Shown here: positions 9,383 to 19,658 of the stretch, in pieces
Position numbering within the stretch: the first letter of the stretch is position 1
Layout: every line of letters starts with the position of its first letter
Origin: a bacterium
Lineage (GTDB): Bacteria; Planctomycetota; Planctomycetia; Pirellulales; Pirellulaceae
Assembly (NCBI GenBank): GCA_030430075.1
Contig: JAUIGN010000018.1
Coordinates: 62,001-126,000, forward strand
Direction: 5' to 3'
Length of the DNA stretch: 64,000 nucleotides
Notes under the pieces: model-generated
What the model was told of the DNA's origin: nothing
The model's input: the letters and a program-made list of their open reading frames with translations, nothing else
The model's database searches: none
Made by a program: the position numbers and the translations under genes

Positions 9383-9431
9383 GGAGACCTTCGGTCAGCG
9401 GTTTCGGCGGGGTCGGAGACCCGCGCCGAGC
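9383..9431 (+). repeat. 49-bp dispersed element, plus-strand copy
   Basis: It runs from GGAGACCTTCGGTC to CCCGCGCCGAGC. The reverse complement of 32455-32503 matches it over the full length with only two clear differences. It contains the short inverted pair GGGTC/GACCC. Its right end merges with a tandem array. Confidence 0.75.
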
Positions 9432-9501
9432 GTGTGAGTGCGTCAACCATTGCGCCGAGCGTGTGAGTGCGTCAACCATTGCGCCGAGCGTGTCAACCAT
9501 T
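9423..9501 (+). repeat. 29-bp tandem array grown from the end of the dispersed element
   Basis: Two identical 29-bp units (starts 9423 and 9452), each opening with GCGCCGAGC and closing with GTCAACCATT, are followed by a third unit (9481-9501) that has lost 8 bp. The opening 9 bp are the terminal bases of the 49-bp element. Confidence 0.8.
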
Positions 9502-9569
9502 GCGTGAGCGCGTGGCATGATTGCAGCGAGCGGAGCCCAACAACCACCGAAGCCCGCTGTCGTTCGACC

Positions 9570-11242
<1,673 letters not shown>

Positions 11243-11256
<14 letters not shown>

Positions 11257-12334
11257 CTCCACCCCCGTAGCGGCCGGGTATCGTTGGCCGGCCGAATGGG
11301 AACCGCATGCCGCGACATGGCTGGCCTGGCCGCACAATGTCGCAACCTGGCCGGGAACGTTTGCTCGGATTCCACCGCAGTTCGCCGCTTTTGCGCGGAC
11401 CGTCGCCGACCATGAACCGGTGCGCATTCTGGCCGGGGGCGCGGATGTGCTGGCGGTCGCCAAATCGCACTTGGGCACGGCGCCGGCAACGACGTTCTAC
11501 GACATTCCCACCAACGACGCCTGGTGCCGGGATCACGGACCGACGTTTCTGCTCGCGACGGCAGCAACCTCCGATCCGCCGGCTTCTCGCGGCGAGCGGC
11601 TGGCGTTGGTGGACTGGCGCTACAATGCCTGGGGTGAAAAGTATCCGCCGTTCGATCTGGATGATCGCGTGCCCGAGCGAATTGCGGCCGAGCTGTGTTG
11701 CCGGCGCTTCGCGGTCGATCTGGTTGTTGAAGGAGGCGCCATCGAAGGCAATGGCGCGGGGACCGTTCTGACCACCCGGTCTTGCCTGTTGCATCCCAAT
11801 CGGAATCCGGGCCGGTCAAAGGCTGAGATTGAACGATGCTTGAGCGACTGTTTGCAGGCCCGCCAGGTGCTTTGGCTGGACCGCGGCGAACTGGCGGGGG
11901 ATGACACGGACGGGCATATCGACCAGTTGGCCCGCTTCGTCGGGCCCCGTACGATCGTCGCGGCCACCACGGATGATCGGTCCGACCCGAACTACGCCCC
12001 TCTCCGCGACAACCTGGCACAGTTGCGGGGCATGGTCGATCAGGACGGTGCAGCGTTCGAAGTGGTGCCGCTTCCACTGCCGCAGGCCAAGTTTCAGGCG
12101 GGGCATCGCCTGCCGGCCAGCTACTGCAATTTTTACTTTGTCAACGGTGCCGTCATCGTTCCCCAGTTCGAAGATGACGCGGATGCTGCTGCCGCGGGGA
12201 TCCTCGGCGAGCTATTGCCGGGGCATTCCGTGATCGGGCTGCCCGCTCTGGACCTGGTCTGGGGGCTGGGTGCGTTTCACTGCCTGGCGCAGCAGCAGCC
12301 GCTGGCGCATGTTGATGGAACGAGTCAAGAATAA
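11243..12334 (+). CDS. aguA: agmatine deiminase
   Basis: The 363-residue product matches the agmatine deiminase (Porph_ppi/PPAD-like) family: PAEWEPHAATWLAWPHN near the N-terminus, WCRDHGPTFLL, the substrate-binding EGGAIEGNGAGT, GDDTDGHIDQLARF with the catalytic His, and the nucleophile Cys347 in FHCLAQQQP. It converts agmatine to N-carbamoylputrescine and ammonia. The ATG at 11243, inside the aguB tail, is preferred because upstream in-frame starts (from 11207) would add a run without family counterpart; the site before it is weak, which fits translational coupling. The residues before the Cys read GLGAF, where GGGNI is usual. No signal peptide is present. Confidence 0.93.
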
Positions 12335-12363
12335 TTGCCGCACCTTGCCCGGAGGACCGTCGG

Positions 12364-12385
12364 GCGATGGTGGGGCGATGGTGGG
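12364..12385. repeat. 11-bp tandem repeat between converging genes
   Basis: Two copies of GCGATGGTGGG lie in the 94-bp gap between the aguA stop and the end of the TIM-barrel gene. Confidence 0.6.
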
Positions 12386-12428
12386 GCGACTTCCTGAAGG
12401 CGATCGACGGCTCGCTTCCAAGGAACTT

Positions 12429-13328
12429 TCAGGCAAGCTTTTGCTGGGCCGCCGCGACCATCTTTTTGAACAGGGCGACCTGTGCGGCCAGCGCGGCGAC
12501 GCGATCGGCAGGTTGGCTGGAAGCTTCAATCATGACGTATCCGGCGTAGTCGTCACGGACCATCAGGTCGATCAGTTGCTGGTAAGGATAGTCTTTGCTG
12601 TCGAGTTCACGGACGTGGCATGTCGCGCCGAAGCGGGCTTTGACCATTTCATAGTTGGCCGCCAGGCCGGCACCCTCGAGGTCCTGTTGATTGGAATTCC
12701 AACAGACGGCCACGTTGGGATTCTGGGCCACCTCCATGATCGCTTTGATGGTTGGCAGTTGGGCACACTGGCCGTGGACTTCCAGGCGGATCTGCTGACC
12801 GAAGCCGGCGCCGTAGTCGCCCAGTTCGTTCAGCGCCCGGCCGATTTGCTCGATCGTCTTCTCACGCGGCACCGACGGATGGAAGCGATCCGGCTTGACT
12901 TTGACGCCGGTGCTTCCCACATCGTGGCTCAGGCGGACAAACGCCTTGGTCGCTTCGATGGCCTTCTTCACGACCGCTGGATCCGGGTTGTCGAATCGTT
13001 CATTGCTGCCCAGGCCGACCAGCGTGACCGGGCTGTCCTGAAACGCCTTCCGCACCGCTTGCCGTTGCTTTGCGGAGAGGGTCGGTTCGACCCCGTGGGC
13101 ATGCGTGGTTCGCAGTTCGACGCCGGCCACGTTCGCCGAGTCACAGTTCTTGATCAACGTGGGTAGATCCCAATCCTTGCCCCATTGGTAGGTCACCAGT
13201 CCGTACGCCATGTCGTAGCCGGGAACCAGGCGCGTGGCGGCGGCGTGCGATGTAGACAGGCTCCAGGCGCTGGTGGCGGCGAGCCCCGCGCAGCATCCCA
13301 GGAACTGACGACGTGAGGAATGGGCCAT
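12429..13328 (-). CDS. Tat-exported sugar phosphate isomerase/epimerase-like TIM-barrel protein
   Basis: With the ATG at 13328 the product has 299 residues and begins with a twin-arginine signal, SSRRQFLGCCAGLAATSAW, ending near SHAAA. A CGGAGAA site lies just upstream. Longer in-frame starts lack a site and would bury the Tat signal. The mature part is a xylose-isomerase-like TIM barrel (AP endonuclease family 2 fold). Candidate metal ligands are the Glu in IRLEVHG, the His in CHVRELD and the Glu in YVMIEASS; the second acidic position appears as Asn in CWNSN. The substrate is unknown, and export suggests a role in periplasmic sugar processing. The proteins are common in planctomycetes. Confidence 0.85.
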   Translation of the reverse strand: MAHSSRRQFLGCCAGLAATSAWSLSTSHAAATRLVPGYDMAYGLVTYQWGKDWDLPTLIKNCDSANVAGVELRTTHAHGVEPTLSAKQRQAVRKAFQDSPVTLVGLGSNERFDNPDPAVVKKAIEATKAFVRLSHDVGSTGVKVKPDRFHPSVPREKTIEQIGRALNELGDYGAGFGQQIRLEVHGQCAQLPTIKAIMEVAQNPNVAVCWNSNQQDLEGAGLAANYEMVKARFGATCHVRELDSKDYPYQQLIDLMVRDDYAGYVMIEASSQPADRVAALAAQVALFKKMVAAAQQKLA

Positions 13329-13574
13329 GATCGGTTCTCCGGTGGTTGTTGGAAAAGGCTGGTTGGCCATGGAATGGGTCGCGGGTGGGAAGGCGTACGG
13401 AGCGGCTCCGGCACGGTCAACGTCGCTGCTTGCCGAGGATACCACGCCACGATCGCGGATCAAAACCGTTTTGCCGCGGCGCCGGCGGTTCGAAACGCCT
13501 GGCAAGAGCTGCAATAGTGGTCGATCCACGACCACCCACGGCGGGGCCGTTTCACGCCCACGCTCGACGCGGGC

Positions 13575-14324
13575 TCACACCATGCGGAGCCGTTCCTGTT
13601 CCAGCCGTTCCGCCAAAAAACCGATCGCCTTCTCCGCCATCGTGTCGTAATACTCGAAGCCGTGCCCGGCTCCAGGCGTTTCCAGATCGGCCGTATGCGG
13701 AACGCCCAGCGACCAGAGCTTCATGCGGAGCCGGTCGTTGCTTTCCCACCAGCGGACATCTTCCGGGCAGCAGCAGAAGAACTGGTGCCTGGGCCAGTTC
13801 AAGGGGTGGATGTGCAGGGTGGCCGTATCTTGTCGCACGGCTTCCGCTTCCGGGTACATTTGTTGCAGCAATTCGTCTTCGTCGTACCGGATCTGGTAGT
13901 CGATGGCGGGGGAAATCGCGGCCACCACGGGAAATGTGTCCGGATGTTTGTACGCCAACCGGAGGGCGCCCTGGCCACCCATGCTGGTTCCCAGCAGGGC
14001 CAGTCGTGGAGGTATCGCCGCGAACCGTTGTTCGACAAACGGCACGACCGCTTCCAGGATGTGCTGTTCCGCGGTCACCCGCTCGTCGAATTCCGGACAA
14101 ATGCGGTCGCTCCACCAGCTCCGCCCCGTGACGGGTGCCACCACAGCCAGTTGATGGCGATCAAACTGTTCGCGGAATGCCCGCTTGTCGTTCAGGCGGT
14201 TCTGATGCACGCCGTGCAGGTAGATCACCACGTATTTCATGTCGTGGTGTCGAGGTGGAAGGTAGACATCGCACGGATGACCGCCCACCAACTCTTCGAT
14301 CCAGGTTCCACTTGCATCGGCCAT
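13575..14324 (-). CDS. alpha/beta hydrolase of the esterase D / feruloyl esterase type
   Basis: Taking the ATG at 14324 gives 249 residues beginning MADASGTWIEELVGG. The fold markers are VVIYLHGVHQNRLND (oxyanion loop, about 32-46), the nucleophile elbow GTSMGGQGAL (Ser114) and a C-terminal GAGHGFEYYD that supplies the catalytic His. The mix resembles S-formylglutathione hydrolase and putative esterase families, but the substrate cannot be named. No signal peptide is present, so it is probably cytoplasmic. A longer frame begins at 14471 but lacks a ribosome-binding site and family support. It is divergent from the hpt operon; the 247 bp between them should carry both promoters. Confidence 0.82.
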   Translation of the reverse strand: MADASGTWIEELVGGHPCDVYLPPRHHDMKYVVIYLHGVHQNRLNDKRAFREQFDRHQLAVVAPVTGRSWWSDRICPEFDERVTAEQHILEAVVPFVEQRFAAIPPRLALLGTSMGGQGALRLAYKHPDTFPVVAAISPAIDYQIRYDEDELLQQMYPEAEAVRQDTATLHIHPLNWPRHQFFCCCPEDVRWWESNDRLRMKLWSLGVPHTADLETPGAGHGFEYYDTMAEKAIGFLAERLEQERLRMV

Positions 14325-14571
14325 CCCGGTCTCGCAAAGAAAAAAGGCGTGTTGGAATCGGGCGTCCCGCCGGCCGGATCCTCGGCTGCGGGCCGAGCCT
14401 GGACAGGGTCGACGTTCCTCGCCACGACCCGCCGCAAAAAGGGGAAGGTGCCCCGCTACCTGCGTGGGCATCTGGTATTAGAATATCAGCGTTGGGGTTC
14501 GTCGCGATAGGTCCATCGCCGCGCCATGCCCGTCTGCTCGCATTCGTACTACTCGTAGCCGCCGGCCGACC

Positions 14572-15114
14572 GTGAAAGTTCTCCTCGACGAAACTGAGCT
14601 CCAAGCCGGGGTCACACGCATGGCGCGTGAAATCCGTGCCCATTACGGGGATCGACCGCTGACGATTGTGGCGGTCCTGACCGGAAGTGTGGTCCTGCTG
14701 GCGGATCTCATCCGCCAGTTGGAGATGCCCTTGCGCGTCGGTGTCATGCAGGCCAGCAGTTACCGCGGAGAGACCACCCGCGGTTCGATTTCAATCAACA
14801 CGGACCTGCTGTTGGATGTGAATGGCCGCGATGTGCTGTTGGTCGATGATATTTTTGACACGGGACACACGTTGGCCGAAGTGATACCGCTGCTGGAGAA
14901 GATGGGGGCCACATCGGTGGAGGCCGCAGTGTTGTTGCGGAAGGAAGGGCGGCAGGAAGTGGATGTGCGAACGAAGTTTGTCGGCTTTCACATTCCAAAC
15001 GAATTCGTCGTGGGATACGGGCTCGATTATCAGGATCACTACCGGAACCTGCGACATCTGGCAGTCTTGGAATCGGCCGACCTGACCGACGATCTCACGG
15101 GCGAGAGCGCATGA
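14572..15114 (+). CDS. hpt: hypoxanthine phosphoribosyltransferase
   Basis: The 180-residue protein has the full type I PRTase layout: ILTGSV-like VAVLTGSVVLLADL (about 33-46), the flexible-loop segment ASSYRGETTRGS, the PRPP-binding loop LLVDDIFDTGHTL (89-101), and the C-terminal purine-contacting VGFHIPNEFVVGYGLDY. It salvages hypoxanthine or guanine to IMP or GMP. The start is a GTG; no ATG in frame nearby is better placed. The stop overlaps the start of the next gene (ATGA, 4 bp). The salvage enzyme is thus the first gene of a unit otherwise made of glycosyltransferases, which is an unusual setting. Confidence 0.94.
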   Translation: MKVLLDETELQAGVTRMAREIRAHYGDRPLTIVAVLTGSVVLLADLIRQLEMPLRVGVMQASSYRGETTRGSISINTDLLLDVNGRDVLLVDDIFDTGHTLAEVIPLLEKMGATSVEAAVLLRKEGRQEVDVRTKFVGFHIPNEFVVGYGLDYQDHYRNLRHLAVLESADLTDDLTGESA

Positions 15115-16283
15115 ACCCGTTGAGGCTGCTCATCGTTACACCCCGCTATTGGCCGTTGGCCGGAGAGATGGAGCGAGGTTTGACGTTGTTGGCCGAAGGC
15201 TTGCACGACTACGGTGTGCAGAGCACTGTCTTGACGGCGGCCTGGGCGGGTGACTGGCCGTGTCAGTTCGTGCACCGCGAGGTGCCCGTACATCGCCTGC
15301 CGCATGCGCCACAGGGCGGTTGGCATACGCTGCGCTTCCTCCGCAGCGTCTCGCGGTGGTTGCGCGACCATCGGAGCGAATTCGACCTGGTCTACGTCGC
15401 CCGCCTGCGGAACGAAGCATACGCCGCCGTGGGGGCGTTACTCAAGACGAGCATCCCCGTGTTGCTGCGGTGTGGCGAACATGACTGCGAGTGGCAACAG
15501 CAGGCCCGATTTGGACGTCGCATCAAGGCCCGTTGTCAGCAAGCTGAGGCGATCATCGTCAGCAATCAACGGGTGGGGTCCGCGCTGGTGGAAGCAGGGT
15601 ATGACCGGCCTGTGATCCATCACATCCCCTGGGGGGTCCCGATCGGAGCGGACCGATCCAGCGCCGCGCGGAGCGAAGCCCGGCGGACGCTGGCGGCGGC
15701 CAATCACGACCTGGCGGCAAGCGACGTGACGCCGATCGTTGTGTGCGTAACTCGGCTGGACGACTCACAGGCGCTGCAGCCGTTGATTCAGGCCTGGCAA
15801 ACGATTGCCAAACGGTGGCCGAGCGCCAAACTTTGGTTGATCGGCGATGGGCCGCGACGCCATGACCTCTATGAGGTCCTCGTTTACGACGGGCTCCATC
15901 GCGATTGCCTGATGCCCGGCTCGTTCGATGAGCTGGGCGACGTGTTTCAGGCGGCCGACCTTTCCGTTACGGTGCACCAGTCCATCGACGAGACTCCCGC
16001 CCTGCTGCAGGCGATGGCGGCCGGATTGCCGCTGATCGCCGCCGCCACGCAGGCCAACCGAGATATTCTGGCTGGCGTCGACGGCGGACTGCTGCTCCCG
16101 CAAGTCGATCCATCCTCGTTGGCCGCGGCCATTTCCGGGCTGCTGGAAACGCCCGACCTGGCCGCTCGGCTGGCCGCGGCGGCGCGGCGAATCGCCGGCC
16201 AGCAGTACTCTCTGGACACGATGGCCTTGCTGCACCGCCAGCTTTTCGACCAACTGGTGATCAACCAACGGACGAGCCGATGA
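15111..16283 (+). CDS. glycosyltransferase family 4-like protein (first of two)
   Basis: The 390-residue product has GT-B architecture. The N-terminal half (RLLIVTPRYWPLAGEMERGLTLLAEGL) fits the acceptor-side Rossmann domain, and the C-terminal half has VVCVTRLDDSQALQPLIQAW, LWLIGDGPRRHDLYE and the donor-site segment around ADLSVTVHQSIDETPALLQAMAAG. In the last run the usual E-x7-E pattern of GT4 enzymes reads with Asp-Glu in the first position. It probably moves a sugar from a nucleotide donor in surface polysaccharide or glycolipid assembly. It overlaps hpt before it and the next transferase after it by 4 bp each. No membrane helix is seen. Confidence 0.85.
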   Translation: MNPLRLLIVTPRYWPLAGEMERGLTLLAEGLHDYGVQSTVLTAAWAGDWPCQFVHREVPVHRLPHAPQGGWHTLRFLRSVSRWLRDHRSEFDLVYVARLRNEAYAAVGALLKTSIPVLLRCGEHDCEWQQQARFGRRIKARCQQAEAIIVSNQRVGSALVEAGYDRPVIHHIPWGVPIGADRSSAARSEARRTLAAANHDLAASDVTPIVVCVTRLDDSQALQPLIQAWQTIAKRWPSAKLWLIGDGPRRHDLYEVLVYDGLHRDCLMPGSFDELGDVFQAADLSVTVHQSIDETPALLQAMAAGLPLIAAATQANRDILAGVDGGLLLPQVDPSSLAAAISGLLETPDLAARLAAAARRIAGQQYSLDTMALLHRQLFDQLVINQRTSR

Positions 16284-17380
16284 CGATTCGCGTGCTGCAG
16301 ATCATCCCCACCCTCGTCCGCGGCGGCGCCGAGAAACAGTTGACGTTGCTGGCAGGCGGATTACCCCGTGATGAATTCGACGTCCACGTCGCCGTCCTGA
16401 CCCACAGCGGGCCCCACCGCCAGACGCTGGAGGACCAGGAGATTCCCGTCACGCTGATCGGTAAGCGCTGGAAGATTGATCCGGCCGCCTATTGGAAGCT
16501 GCGGCGATTCATCGGGCGGCTGGGGCCGGATCTGGTGCATACCTGGATTTTCGCCGCCAACAGCTATGGCCGGCAGGCTGCCTTGTCCGCCGGGGTCAAG
16601 CACGTGGTCGCCGGCGAACGGTGCGTCGATCCCTGGAAGGCGTGGCACGAACTGGCCATCGATCGCCGGCTCGCTCGGCGCACCGATCGGATCGTAACGA
16701 ATTCAACGGGTGTTGTGGAATTCTATGCCGAGAAAGGAATTCCCGCGGAGAAGTTCGAAGTGATTCCCAACGGAATCGGCCCGGCTCCTGAGCCGTTGCG
16801 TTCGCGTGAATCCTGGTTGACGGAATTGGGCCTGCCGAACGAGGCCCGACTGATTGGCGCCGTGGGGCGGTTGTGGCCGCAGAAGCGCTACAAGGACCTG
16901 ATTTGGGCGGCCGACTTGCTGAAGTCGGCCCGCGACGACGTGCACTTGCTGATCGTTGGCGACGGTCCGCAGCAAGAGCGGTTGGTCGAGTATCGAAGTC
17001 AGATCGACATCGCGGACCGGGTTCACTTTCTGGGGCCACGCCATGATGTGCTGCGGCTGCTGCCGCACCTGGATTGCTTCTGGCTTGGCAGCGGATACGA
17101 AGGACAGTCGAATGCCCTTATGGAGGCGATGGCCGCCGGCGTGCCCGTCGTCGCGACCGACATCGCCGGCAATCGGGATCTCGTCATGCCGGAGGCGACT
17201 GGCTATCTGGTACCGGTTGGGAACTCGGCCGAGTTCGCTCGCAAGACCCAGCAACTCCTGAACGACGACGGGTTGGCGCGCGCGATGGGCGAGGCGGGAC
17301 GTCAGCGGATGATGGACCGGTTTTCCATCGAACAGATGGTTGATCGGCACGCCGCGCTCTACCGACAGCTTGTGCTATGA
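16280..17380 (+). CDS. glycosyltransferase family 4 protein (second of two)
   Basis: This 366-residue GT4 enzyme opens RVLQIIPTLVRGGAEKQLTLLAGGL, the classic Gly-rich N-terminal loop. It continues with KFEVIPNGIGP, IGAVGRLWPQKRYKDLI, LLIVGDGPQQERL, and the E-x7-E donor motif in SGYEGQSNALMEAMAAGVPVVAT. It is clearly a retaining nucleotide-sugar transferase; the sugar and acceptor are unknown. Its ATG overlaps the stop of the preceding transferase by 4 bp. A stem-loop 9 bp after its stop probably ends the hpt-GT4-GT4 transcript or reduces read-through into the asparagine synthase gene. Confidence 0.9.
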   Translation: MTIRVLQIIPTLVRGGAEKQLTLLAGGLPRDEFDVHVAVLTHSGPHRQTLEDQEIPVTLIGKRWKIDPAAYWKLRRFIGRLGPDLVHTWIFAANSYGRQAALSAGVKHVVAGERCVDPWKAWHELAIDRRLARRTDRIVTNSTGVVEFYAEKGIPAEKFEVIPNGIGPAPEPLRSRESWLTELGLPNEARLIGAVGRLWPQKRYKDLIWAADLLKSARDDVHLLIVGDGPQQERLVEYRSQIDIADRVHFLGPRHDVLRLLPHLDCFWLGSGYEGQSNALMEAMAAGVPVVATDIAGNRDLVMPEATGYLVPVGNSAEFARKTQQLLNDDGLARAMGEAGRQRMMDRFSIEQMVDRHAALYRQLVL

Positions 17381-17388
17381 TGGGCGAT

Positions 17389-17410
17389 CACGGTCGCCGG
17401 TCAGACCGTG
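17389..17410 (+). terminator. stem-loop after the hpt-glycosyltransferase operon
   Basis: CACGGTC and GACCGTG form a perfect 7-bp stem around an 8-base loop, 9 bp after the stop codon. No T-run follows, so its action as a terminator is a guess. Confidence 0.4.
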
Positions 17411-17499
17411 CCCTGTGGCCGCGAGAGGCTCCGTACCGCTGATCCGGTCGGGATTCGTTTTCAGGGAACACCCAGGTTCTTGCCAGATTGGCGGACTCG

Positions 17500-19416
17500 A
17501 TGTGCGGCATTACCGGCGCGATTTGGACCGATCCTGAACGGGCGATTGACGCCGCCACGCTGCGGCGGATGACGGACGTTCTGCGCCATCGTGGTCCTGA
17601 CGACGATGGTCACTACGAGAGCCAATTCTCGCTCCGGTCGCCTTACGAACCGATGCCCGGCGTCGCGCTCGGATTCCGCCGGCTGTCGATTATCGATTTG
17701 GCGGGCGGTCATCAGCCGATGTCCAACGAAGACGGCTCGGTGTGGGTCGTTTTCAATGGAGAGATCTACAACTTCGCGCGCTTGCGACGCCGGCTGGAAG
17801 GAGCGGGGCACTGCTTCCGAACCGATAGCGACACCGAGGTCATTGTTCACTTGTACGAGGACGAGGGTCTGGAGTGCCTGAGTCATCTCAACGGCATGTT
17901 CGCATTGGCAATTTGGGACGCGAATCGTCGCCGCCTCGTGTTGGGTCGTGATCGGCTGGGCCAAAAGCCGCTCGTCTACCGCCGCGAACCGGGGCGGCTG
18001 ATATTCGCCAGTGAGCTCAAGAGCCTGCTGGAAATCCCAGACGTTCCGCGCGAGCTGGACTCGGCCGCGATTGACGAGTACCTGACCTACCAGTACGTGC
18101 CCCATCCACGGACGATCTTCCAAGGCATCCAAAAACTGCCGCCCGGCCACCGGGCCGTGTTCCAGGATGGGCGTTTTGAGGTCGCGCCGTATTGGGAACC
18201 GGACTTCAATGACGAGCGTCCATTGTCGGCGGCCGACGCCACCGCCCAGTTGCAAACGCTGCTCGACGAATCCGTGCGGATGCGGATGCGGGCGGATGTG
18301 CCGCTGGGAGCGTTCCTTTCGGGAGGCGTCGATTCTTCGTTGCTGGTCGCCTTGATGCAGCGAGCCGCGGCGGAACCGATTCGCACCTTTTCGATCGGTT
18401 TTCCGGTCGCCGCCTATGACGAGACGAAGTACGCGCGGCAGGTTGCCGAACACTTGGGAACCGAGCATCACGAGTTTCAGGTGACGCCGGAGGCGGTTGA
18501 GATCCTGCCAAAGCTGGTCTGGAACTACGACGAACCGTTCGCCGATAGTTCGGCAATTCCGACCTGGTACGTGTCACAAATGACGCGCGAGCAAGTCACC
18601 GTGGCGTTGTCGGGCGACGGTGGTGACGAGCTGTTCGCCGGGTACCCTCGCTACCGGGCGATTTGGCTGAGTTCCTTGCTGGACGGCGCTCCGCTGTTGC
18701 GGTCGTTGGTCGCTGCGCCGCTGTGGCAGCGTTTGCCGGGCGCACGGCAGAAATCCCTCTTGCGCCGCGCCAAGCGATTTGCCGAAGTGCTCGCCAAGCC
18801 GCCGCAGCGCAGGTACCTCGACTGGATCGCCATCTTCAACGAAACGCGGCGCGCAGCACTCTACTCAGACGCTTTCCTGGAACAGCTGCCGGATGCGGAC
18901 CCCTTCCATTTCTTGCAGCACGCCTGGGAACGGGCGGGCAAACGCGATCACGTCACCGCGGCATCACTGGCGGACTTGACCACGTACTTGCCCGGCGATC
19001 TGATGACCAAGGTCGATATCGCCTCCATGGCTCACTCCTTGGAGGTCAGGCAGCCATTCCTCGACTATCGGCTGGTGGCGTTTGCTGCATCCCTGCCCTG
19101 CGAGCTGAAGTTTCGCTACGGTCACGGCAAACGGTTGCTGCGGCGGGCCTTTGGCGACCTGCTTCCCGCGGATATCTGGCGGCGACCGAAGATGGGCTTC
19201 GGCGTTCCCGTCGACCACTGGTTCCGACACGAACTGAGCGACCTGGTCCGCGACGTGTTGCTTGACGAGACCGCCCGCCAACGAGGCCTCTTCCGCCCAG
19301 CGGCCGTCGAACAGCTCATCGCCGAACACCAGAGCGAACAATTCGACCACGCCTACCGGCTGTGGGCGCTCCTGTTTCTCGAGCTCTGGCAACGCGAGTG
19401 GGTCGATCCGCAATAG
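17500..19416 (+). CDS. asparagine synthase (glutamine-hydrolysing), polysaccharide-cluster type
   Basis: Starting at the ATG of MCGITGAIW gives 638 residues and places the catalytic Cys at position 2, as required for the N-terminal Ntn glutaminase (about 2-190, with RGPDDDGHY and FNGEIYNF). The C-terminal synthetase domain has the pyrophosphate-binding SGGVDSS (274-280), LSGDGGDELFAGYPRY and KVDIASMAHSLEVRQPFLD. Family members make asparagine or amidate carboxyls on sugars or peptides; proteins of this length are frequent beside glycosyltransferases. It lies 119 bp after the GT4 pair. A second copy with the same layout lies at 50865-52787. A frame beginning four codons earlier would spoil the N-terminal Cys. 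Confidence 0.92.
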   Translation: MCGITGAIWTDPERAIDAATLRRMTDVLRHRGPDDDGHYESQFSLRSPYEPMPGVALGFRRLSIIDLAGGHQPMSNEDGSVWVVFNGEIYNFARLRRRLEGAGHCFRTDSDTEVIVHLYEDEGLECLSHLNGMFALAIWDANRRRLVLGRDRLGQKPLVYRREPGRLIFASELKSLLEIPDVPRELDSAAIDEYLTYQYVPHPRTIFQGIQKLPPGHRAVFQDGRFEVAPYWEPDFNDERPLSAADATAQLQTLLDESVRMRMRADVPLGAFLSGGVDSSLLVALMQRAAAEPIRTFSIGFPVAAYDETKYARQVAEHLGTEHHEFQVTPEAVEILPKLVWNYDEPFADSSAIPTWYVSQMTREQVTVALSGDGGDELFAGYPRYRAIWLSSLLDGAPLLRSLVAAPLWQRLPGARQKSLLRRAKRFAEVLAKPPQRRYLDWIAIFNETRRAALYSDAFLEQLPDADPFHFLQHAWERAGKRDHVTAASLADLTTYLPGDLMTKVDIASMAHSLEVRQPFLDYRLVAFAASLPCELKFRYGHGKRLLRRAFGDLLPADIWRRPKMGFGVPVDHWFRHELSDLVRDVLLDETARQRGLFRPAAVEQLIAEHQSEQFDHAYRLWALLFLELWQREWVDPQ

Positions 19417-19658
19417 TCCGTTTCATGCACATGGAGGCAGAACGATACAGTGCCAGTCGCTGGGTCGCCGTCGTTGGTCGTCAATTGACGACAAGCAGCG
19501 CGCCGATCAGCCGGAGCGCGCAAGCGCCTGGTTTTCTCTGTTATCAACGGAACCGGGGCCAACGCCCACCGGCTGATGAATGATCCGGCATCGTGCCCGG
19601 TTGGCTCGGCGATCAGCGGAACCGTCCGCCACGCCTGGTGGCGGATGAAAGGTCCGGG

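Larger units (their letters stand above)
9033..9569. other. repeat-rich intergenic region
   Basis: This 537-bp stretch lies between the ends of the converging aminotransferase and bioD genes. From left to right it carries palindromic repeat copy B (9083-9131), an imperfect 23-bp duplication (9319-9362), a 49-bp dispersed element (9383-9431) and a 29-bp tandem array grown from its end (9423-9501). No gene is supported; the frame at 9099-9437 is made largely of these repeats. Confidence 0.6.

Noticed and set aside
9423-9501. CRISPR-like array
   Set aside because: The repeats are contiguous with no unique spacers, there are under three full units, and no cas gene is near.
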